A stretch of 12,150 nucleotides of DNA from Flavobacteriaceae bacterium UBA5079 (GTDB lineage Bacteria > Bacteroidota > Bacteroidia > Flavobacteriales > Flavobacteriaceae): contig DIAL01000113.1 in the NCBI GenBank assembly GCA_002414705.1, positions 17,196 to 29,345 of the forward strand, in the 5' to 3' direction. Numbering within the stretch: position 1 is the first letter of the stretch; every line of letters begins with the position of its first letter. The position numbers and the translations under genes are program-made. The notes beneath the pieces were generated by a model. It did no database searches. It saw nothing but the letters and a program-made list of their open reading frames with translations, and was not told the origin of the DNA. Of the stretch, positions 7,328 through 12,150 are shown piece after piece.

Positions 7328-7345
7328 ATATGATAAATGTCATAT
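7328..7345. promoter_or_regulatory. Inverted repeat ATATGA-N6-TCATAT overlapping the regulator promoter
   Basis: A perfect 6-bp dyad with a 6-nt spacer (TAAATG). Its right arm is part of GTCATAT (7339-7345), repeated directly at 7353-7359 after a 14-nt period. The dyad covers the start of the -7 element of the AraC gene, so a protein bound here would block that promoter, which suits autorepression. The TGA-N6-TCA core resembles Crp/Fnr-type half sites, but the arms do not match those consensuses well. Confidence 0.4.
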
Positions 7346-7350
7346 TTTTG
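7343..7350 (+). promoter_or_regulatory. Candidate -7 promoter element for the AraC regulator gene
   Basis: The plus strand reads TATTTTTG, an exact match to the Bacteroidota -7 consensus TAnnTTTG. No clear TTG element is seen 17-23 nt upstream. A start of transcription near 7357 would lie upstream of both possible ATG codons (7387 and 7417). hemH could be read from this promoter too, as only 50 nt separate it from the regulator gene. Confidence 0.5.
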
Positions 7351-7416
7351 CAGTCATATCAACGACTTAAAGTTTATTAGTTTAGAATGAATCTAAATAA
7401 AAAGAAAAAAACATTC

Positions 7417-8310
7417 ATGGCAGATACTATAAAAAATGTCGCTCAAAGAACTTTTAAGGAAACAACTGTAGATGATGGATTTATTATTTTAACCTATCAA
7501 AATGAAAATGATCAGGTTGAAATAGTTGAGCGCGAGATTGATAGTAGTTTTATTCAGTTTCATTTTTGTGTAAAGGGTTCCAGTGTATTTATGTTTAATA
7601 ATGGTAGTTATTCGTTAAATATTAAGGAGGAAACGGCTTTACTTTTATATAACCCGCAACGTGATTTACCTATACACATGAATGTGCAGCCAAAATCTTG
7701 GTTGGTATCTTTAGTTTTTTCTATTCAAAAATTTCACGGATTATTTTCTCAAGAGGCTAATTACATCACTTTTTTGAGTGGTGATAATAAGGATAAGAAA
7801 TATTATAAGGATAGTGTTATTTCGCCATCTATGGCTATTGTTCTGAATCAGCTGATAAATTATAATTTAAATTCGTCGGTTAAAAGCCTTTATTTTAAAG
7901 CGAAAGCTTATGAATTATTGAGCTTGTATTTTAATAGAAGTGAAGATGCTAATATAGAACAGTGTCCATTTTTAGCTGATGAAACCAACGTATTAAAAAT
8001 AAAGAAAGCCAAGGATATTATTATTGCACGCATGGCAGAACCACCAACACTCCAGGAATTAGCCGATGAAATCCAGTTAAGCTTAAAGAAATTAAAGGAG
8101 GGTTTTAAAGAAATTTATGGTGATTCTGTTTTTAGTTTTCTATTTGATTATAAAATGGAAGTGGCCAGAAAACTATTAGAATCTGGAGATAATAATGTAA
8201 ATGAGGTTGGACTAAAAGTGGGTTACAGTACTTCCAGTCATTTTATAGCAGCTTTTAAAAAGAAATATGGCACAACGCCAAAAAAATACATAATGTCAGT
8301 ATCTTCGTAA
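7417..8310 (+). CDS. AraC-family transcriptional regulator between hemA and hemH
   Basis: DNA-binding regulator of 297 residues from the ATG at 7417; an in-frame ATG at 7387 would add MNLNKKKKTF. I prefer 7417 because its leader (AAATAAAAAGAAAAAAAC) is the A-rich type used in Bacteroidota and the extra ten residues look like translated leader. The N-terminal part (to about 180) is a beta-rich sensor domain of the kind seen in PchR-like regulators. The C-terminal 95 residues are a double helix-turn-helix: PTLQELADEIQLSLKKLKEG is the first, and VNEVGLKVGYSTSSHFIAAF followed by KKKYGTTPKKYI the second, the AraC signature. The linker contains EQCPFLADE, with the Cys-Pro dipeptide encoded at 7963-7968. 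Only two cysteines are present. Divergent from hemA and 50 nt before hemH, it is likely to control haem synthesis or iron supply; the ligand is not known. Confidence 0.9.
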   Translation: MADTIKNVAQRTFKETTVDDGFIILTYQNENDQVEIVEREIDSSFIQFHFCVKGSSVFMFNNGSYSLNIKEETALLLYNPQRDLPIHMNVQPKSWLVSLVFSIQKFHGLFSQEANYITFLSGDNKDKKYYKDSVISPSMAIVLNQLINYNLNSSVKSLYFKAKAYELLSLYFNRSEDANIEQCPFLADETNVLKIKKAKDIIIARMAEPPTLQELADEIQLSLKKLKEGFKEIYGDSVFSFLFDYKMEVARKLLESGDNNVNEVGLKVGYSTSSHFIAAFKKKYGTTPKKYIMSVSS

Positions 8311-8360
8311 ACTCAAATATGATGCAGTCGAAGAGCTGTAATTTTCAAATAAAATAGTGA

Positions 8361-9407
8361 ATGAAAAAAGGCATTTTACTCGTTAATTTAGGTTCGCCAG
8401 ATAGTCCAGAACCGAAAGATGTAAAGAAATATTTAGGGGAATTTTTAATGGATGAACGTGTAATTGACGTCCCACTTTGGGCTCGTACATTGCTTGTTAA
8501 AGGTATTATTTTAAATACACGTCCTAAAGCTTCAGCAGCAGCTTACAAAAAAATATGGTGGGAAGAAGGTTCACCATTAATTGTACTCTCGGAGCGTTTA
8601 CAAAAAGGTGTTCAACAAAAAGTGGAATATCCAGTTGCTCTAGCCATGCGTTATGGCAGTATGACTATTAAAAATGGGATTCAAGAGTTAGTAGATAAAG
8701 GTGTTGATGAGGTATTTTTAATTCCATTGTATCCACAGTTTGCTATGGCAACTACAGAAACTATTTTGGTGTTGGCTGAAGATATTCGCAAAGAACATTT
8801 TCCAAATATTACCATTAATAGTTTGCCTGCATTTTATAATAATTCAGATTATATAGATGTGCTTTCCAATAGTATTGCTAGACATTTAAAAGGTAAAAAT
8901 TACGAACATTTGCTCTTTTCGTATCATGGTGTTCCAGAACGTCATATTCGAAAAAGTGATATTACGAAATCCCACTGTAATCCCGGAGCTTCTGGAGATG
9001 GAAGTTGTTGTCAAACCCCATCTCCAGCACATGAGTTTTGCTACAAACATCAATGTAAAGAGGTTACGCGTTTAGTGGCAGAAAAATTACAGTTTGCAGA
9101 AGGTACTTATTCCACCAGCTTTCAATCGCGTTTAGGTTTTGATCCATGGTTACAACCGTATACAGATAGAACTATTGAGCGTTTAGGTAAAGAAGGCATC
9201 AAAAACATGGCCATTGTTACGCCTGCTTTTGTGAGTGATTGTTTGGAAACTTTAGAAGAAATTGCAATGGAAGGTGAAGAAATATTTCACGAAATGGGTG
9301 GAAATGAATTTACCACAATTCCGTGTTTAAATGATGATGCACCTTGGGTTAATTTATTAGCGAAGTGGATAAATAATTGGGCGACTTCTGAAACTGAAAC
9401 AGTATAA
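8361..9407 (+). CDS. hemH: Ferrochelatase (protoporphyrin ferrochelatase)
   Basis: Inserts ferrous iron into protoporphyrin IX, the last step of haem synthesis. The 348 residues are a complete ferrochelatase. KGILLVNLGSPDSPEPKDVK (3-22) is the N-terminal signature. SYHGVPERHI (187-196) holds the metal-site H189, SFQSRLGFDPWLQPYTD (253-269) the porphyrin-contact region, and TPAFVSDCLETLEE (287-300) the catalytic E296. Unusual against the E. coli and Bacillus enzymes is a cysteine-rich stretch at 206-232 (C206, C216, C217, C227, C232). Ferrochelatases of some other bacteria hold a [2Fe-2S] cluster on an internal cysteine segment, so a cluster is possible here. The start has an A-rich leader (CAAATAAAATAGTGA). 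It follows the AraC gene by 50 nt and precedes the MATE gene by 35 nt. Confidence 0.97.
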   Translation: MKKGILLVNLGSPDSPEPKDVKKYLGEFLMDERVIDVPLWARTLLVKGIILNTRPKASAAAYKKIWWEEGSPLIVLSERLQKGVQQKVEYPVALAMRYGSMTIKNGIQELVDKGVDEVFLIPLYPQFAMATTETILVLAEDIRKEHFPNITINSLPAFYNNSDYIDVLSNSIARHLKGKNYEHLLFSYHGVPERHIRKSDITKSHCNPGASGDGSCCQTPSPAHEFCYKHQCKEVTRLVAEKLQFAEGTYSTSFQSRLGFDPWLQPYTDRTIERLGKEGIKNMAIVTPAFVSDCLETLEEIAMEGEEIFHEMGGNEFTTIPCLNDDAPWVNLLAKWINNWATSETETV

Positions 9408-9411
9408 CGTG

Positions 9412-9432
9412 TAGATAGGTTCCAATTATCTA
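9412..9432 (+). other. Small stem-loop between hemH and the MATE gene
   Basis: TAGATA (9412-9417) pairs perfectly with TATCTA (9427-9432) across a 9-nt loop, within the 35-nt gap. It is AT-rich, weak and followed by TTAAATTACT rather than a T-run, so it is not a convincing terminator. It might give mild uncoupling of the two genes or be chance. Confidence 0.25.
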
Positions 9433-9442
9433 TTAAATTACT

Positions 9443-10795
9443 ATGGCTAAAATATCATCAGAAGAATTAGGTACAAATCCTATTGGTAAATTGCTGATAA
9501 AGCAAGCCGTACCTGCATCTATAGGTATTTTGGTTATGTCGCTAAATATTTTAGTAGACACCATTTTTGTGGGTCAATGGATTGGTTCAATAGCTATTGC
9601 TGCCATTAATGTGGTTCTTCCCGTTTCTTTCTTTATTGCCGCTTTAGGCATGAGTATTGGAATAGGTGGCTCGTCCATTATTTCTCGTGCGTTAGGTGCT
9701 AATAATACAGTAAAAGCTTTAAAAGTTTTTGGAAACCAAATCACGCTAACGTTATTGTTAACGATTGTTATGGTGACTTTTGGTTTACTATATGTAAACG
9801 ATATTATTCCAGCTTTTGGTGGTCAAGGTGCCATTTTTGAACCAGCAAAAATTTACTATAAAATTGTATTGTATGGTATTCCAGTTTTAGCCTTAAGCAT
9901 GATGGGGAATACTGTAATTCGGGCGGAAGGCAAACCAAAATTTGCCATGTATGCTATGTTAATCCCTTCCGTTGGAAATTTAATCTTAGATTATATATTT
10001 ATTAATCTATTGGATTATGGCATGGCAGGAGCTGCCTGGGCTACAACAGGTTCTTATTTTTTATGTCTTGCGTTTATAGTTTGGTTTTTTCTATCTAAAC
10101 ATTCGGAATTAAAACTTAATTTCTCACATTTCGGACTTAATAAACGTATTGTTTCAGAAATTAGTTCATTAGGTTTTGTTACACTTGCCAGACAAGCAGT
10201 TGTTAGTATAACCTATTTGTTTATGAATAATATATTGTACGATTTAGGTGGTGAAACGTCCGTTACTGCGTATGCTATTGTAGGCAGAATGCTTATGTTT
10301 GCTTTATTTCCTGTCTTTGGTGTTACCCAAGGGTTTTTACCAATTGCTGGTTATAATTATGGTGCGCAACAGTATGATCGGGTTAAAGAAACTATTTATA
10401 CAGCCATAAAATATGCAGCAGGATTAGCAACGTTAGTGTTTATTTTGTTGATGCTTTTTCCAGAAGCAATTACACGTTTATTTACATCAGATGCAGACGT
10501 AATGGCACAAACTCCAAGTGCCATGCGATGGGTTTTTGCAGCAACACCTATTATAGCCATCCAACTTATTGGAGCTGCATATTTTCAGGCAGTTGGTAAA
10601 GCCACTCCAGCATTATTATTGACACTTACAAGACAAGGTTTTTTCTTTATTCCACTTATCCTAATTTTGCCAAAATTTTATGGTGAAATAGGTGTTTGGA
10701 TGTCGTTTCCTATAGCTGATGTTTTATCAACTATTGTTACCGCTTTTTTCTTAAAACGTGAAGTCACGTTAAAATTGAATACGAATATCGGTTAG
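9443..10795 (+). CDS. MATE-family multidrug/toxin efflux transporter
   Basis: A 450-residue inner-membrane protein with about twelve hydrophobic segments in two homologous halves, the MATE (DinF/NorM/MepA) layout. These antiporters expel cationic compounds using a Na+ or H+ gradient. Family marks in the first half are SLNILVDTIFVGQWIG (33-48), SRALGANN (81-88), GNTVIRAEGKPKFAMY (155-170) and PSVGNLILDYIFINLLDYGM (175-194), followed by AGAAWATTG. The second half repeats the style with MNNILYDLGG and GVTQGFLPIAGYNYGAQQ. Substrate cannot be read from sequence. It follows hemH by 35 nt on the same strand and may be co-transcribed, which makes a porphyrin-related substrate conceivable but unsupported. 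The start ATG is preceded by an A-rich leader (TATTAAATTACT). Confidence 0.93.
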   Translation: MAKISSEELGTNPIGKLLIKQAVPASIGILVMSLNILVDTIFVGQWIGSIAIAAINVVLPVSFFIAALGMSIGIGGSSIISRALGANNTVKALKVFGNQITLTLLLTIVMVTFGLLYVNDIIPAFGGQGAIFEPAKIYYKIVLYGIPVLALSMMGNTVIRAEGKPKFAMYAMLIPSVGNLILDYIFINLLDYGMAGAAWATTGSYFLCLAFIVWFFLSKHSELKLNFSHFGLNKRIVSEISSLGFVTLARQAVVSITYLFMNNILYDLGGETSVTAYAIVGRMLMFALFPVFGVTQGFLPIAGYNYGAQQYDRVKETIYTAIKYAAGLATLVFILLMLFPEAITRLFTSDADVMAQTPSAMRWVFAATPIIAIQLIGAAYFQAVGKATPALLLTLTRQGFFFIPLILILPKFYGEIGVWMSFPIADVLSTIVTAFFLKREVTLKLNTNIG

Positions 10796-10844
10796 TTGCG
10801 AATAATCCGTATTTTTAGTCCTCATTAACCAAACCAAACTTAAA

Positions 10845-12150
10845 ATGCGTCACTTATTTTCCATACTCATCCTAATATTTTCATTGGGAAGTCAAACATT
10901 TTTAAATGCTCAATCAATTTCAGAAACCAGCTATTCCAATCTAGAGTATCGATTAATTGGTCCTTTTCGTGGAGGCAGAAGTGCTGCTGTAGCTGGTGTT
11001 CCTAACAAACCTAATCTCTTTTATTTTGGAGCAACAGGAGGAGGCGTTTGGAAAACAACCGACGGCGGAAGAGCTTGGGAAAATATTTCCGATGGTTTTT
11101 TTGGAGGAAGCATTGGTGCCATTTCTGTAGCTCAAAACGACCCAAATGTTATGTATGTAGGAGGCGGTGAAAAAACCGTTCGTGGTAATGTGTCATCAGG
11201 TTATGGTATTTGGAAAAGTGTGGATGCTGGCAAAACGTGGGAAGCTTCTGGATTAAAAAATTCCCGTCATATTCCTAGAATTGTTATAGATCCTACAAAT
11301 CATGATGTGGTTTATGCTGGCGTTTTAGGAAATATTTATAAACCTACTGAAGATCGTGGTGTTTACAAAAGTACAGATGGAGGAAAAACATGGAAAAAAA
11401 CCTTGTTTGCCAATGCCAATTCTGGTGTAGTTGATTTATTAATCGACCCAACTAATCCGCGAATTTTATATGCGTCCACTTGGCGTGTACAGCGCACACC
11501 TTATAGTTTAAGCTCTGGAGGCGACGGTTCTGCACTCTGGAAAAGTTCTGACCGTGGAGAAACGTGGACAGAAATTTCTACAAACAAAGGATTTCCAAAA
11601 GACACATTGGGTATTATAGGTGTTACCGTTTCACCTATAAATAATCAACGCGTTTGGGCTATGGTTGAGAACAAAGATCAAGGTGGATTATATAGAAGTG
11701 ATGATGGTGGAAAAACGTGGAATAATGTCAACAGTGACCGTAGCTTACGTCAACGTGCTTGGTATTACACACGTGTCTATGCAGACACCGAAGATGTAAA
11801 TACAGTTTATGTGTTAAATGTAAATTATCATAAAAGTACGGATGGTGGACAGTCTTTTGAAAGTCACAACGCTCCGCATGGAGATCATCATGACTTATGG
11901 ATTGCTCCCGAAAATCCAAAACGGATGATAATTGGAGACGATGGTGGTGCACAAGTAACTTATGATGGTGGTGAAACTTGGAGTACGTATCATAATCAAC
12001 CAACATCACAGTTTTATCGTGTGACTACAGATAACGCTTTTCCATATCGTATTTATGTCGCTCAACAAGACAATTCTACGATTAGAATTCCACATAGAAC
12101 CGACGGTAGAGCCATTACGGAAGATGATTGGGAAAGTACAGCTGGAGGTG
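10845..12150 (+). CDS. Secreted Asp-box (BNR/sortilin-like) beta-propeller protein, 3' end cut by the window
   Basis: An open frame from the ATG at 10845 runs 435 codons to the window edge without a stop. Residues 1-22 (MRHLFSILILIFSLGSQTFL plus NA) are a signal peptide with likely cleavage before QS. The mature part has seven Asp-box-type motifs: TTDGGRAW (71), SVDAGKTW (125), STDGGKTW (176), SSDRGETW (234), SDDGGKTW (285), STDGGQSF (331, degenerate end) and TYDGGETW (372). They are spaced about 40-60 residues apart, as in beta-propeller blades of sortilin/VPS10 and BNR-repeat proteins. Members in Flavobacteria are commonly annotated as glycosyl hydrolases and reach about 900-1000 residues. 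I see no catalytic signature of a sialidase, so enzymatic activity is doubtful. It lies 49 nt after the MATE stop and looks functionally unrelated to the haem genes. Confidence 0.88.
   Translation, partial: MRHLFSILILIFSLGSQTFLNAQSISETSYSNLEYRLIGPFRGGRSAAVAGVPNKPNLFYFGATGGGVWKTTDGGRAWENISDGFFGGSIGAISVAQNDPNVMYVGGGEKTVRGNVSSGYGIWKSVDAGKTWEASGLKNSRHIPRIVIDPTNHDVVYAGVLGNIYKPTEDRGVYKSTDGGKTWKKTLFANANSGVVDLLIDPTNPRILYASTWRVQRTPYSLSSGGDGSALWKSSDRGETWTEISTNKGFPKDTLGIIGVTVSPINNQRVWAMVENKDQGGLYRSDDGGKTWNNVNSDRSLRQRAWYYTRVYADTEDVNTVYVLNVNYHKSTDGGQSFESHNAPHGDHHDLWIAPENPKRMIIGDDGGAQVTYDGGETWSTYHNQPTSQFYRVTTDNAFPYRIYVAQQDNSTIRIPHRTDGRAITEDDWESTAGG

Noticed and set aside
10796..10844. Promoter for the Asp-box gene (TTG at 10796 and TATTTTTA at 10810)
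   Set aside because: The -7-like box ends in A instead of G and the spacing to TTG is about 11 nt, far below the 17-23 nt expected.
11041..11970. DNA-level repeats around GATGGTGGAAAAACGTGG
   Set aside because: They encode the Asp-box protein motifs and diverge at synonymous positions, so they are explained by the protein repeats and not by a separate DNA element.
10953..12009. Two open frames on the minus strand inside the Asp-box gene (10953-11135, 11728-12009)
   Set aside because: Antisense to the clear Asp-box repeats; the His-rich or Ser-rich translations mirror the repeated Asp/Gly/Thr codons.
1..12150. Mobile element, CRISPR array, toxin-antitoxin or defence system
   Set aside because: No transposase, integrase, spaced repeats, tRNA-like cloverleaf or small two-gene module was seen; base composition and gene style are uniform across the window.

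Overview
The window is AT-rich and looks like a member of the Flavobacteriia (Bacteroidota), probably a marine Flavobacteriaceae. The evidence is the A-rich, Shine-Dalgarno-poor gene starts, perfect matches to the Bacteroidota -7 promoter element (TAnnTTTG), the style of the proteins, and a haem gene order of a kind I associate with this family. The genus cannot be fixed by reading.

Layout. From about 7.2 kb leftwards, a minus-strand haem-biosynthesis cluster runs hemA, a fused hemC-hemD, hemE, a GNAT acetyltransferase, hemF, a small YchJ-like SEC-C protein and hemB. Genes mostly overlap or lie within 10 nt of each other; the one real internal gap is 90 nt between hemCD and hemE. After a 205-nt spacer comes the N-terminal part of a CNNM/DUF21 membrane protein, cut by the left edge. 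Divergently from hemA, the plus strand carries an AraC-type regulator, hemH (ferrochelatase), a MATE exporter and then a secreted protein with Asp-box (BNR/sortilin-like) repeats that runs off the right edge.

How the genes work together. HemA makes glutamate-1-semialdehyde from glutamyl-tRNA. HemB makes porphobilinogen. HemC-HemD makes uroporphyrinogen III. HemE and HemF convert that to protoporphyrinogen IX with oxygen. HemH inserts iron into protoporphyrin IX. Two steps are absent from the window: glutamate-1-semialdehyde aminomutase (HemL) and protoporphyrinogen oxidase. The AraC regulator sits between the first and last enzymes of the pathway, and the hemA/regulator intergenic region has two opposed -7 elements and two 6-bp dyads. 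It is therefore the obvious candidate controller, and a Cys-Pro dipeptide in its interdomain linker makes direct haem sensing a testable idea.

No RNA gene, CRISPR array, insertion sequence or prophage was recognised. The region reads as core metabolism. The points worth a second look are the regulator and its operators, the cysteine-rich insertion in HemH, the HemC-HemD fusion, the metal-site type of HemB and the two non-haem proteins embedded in the haem operon.
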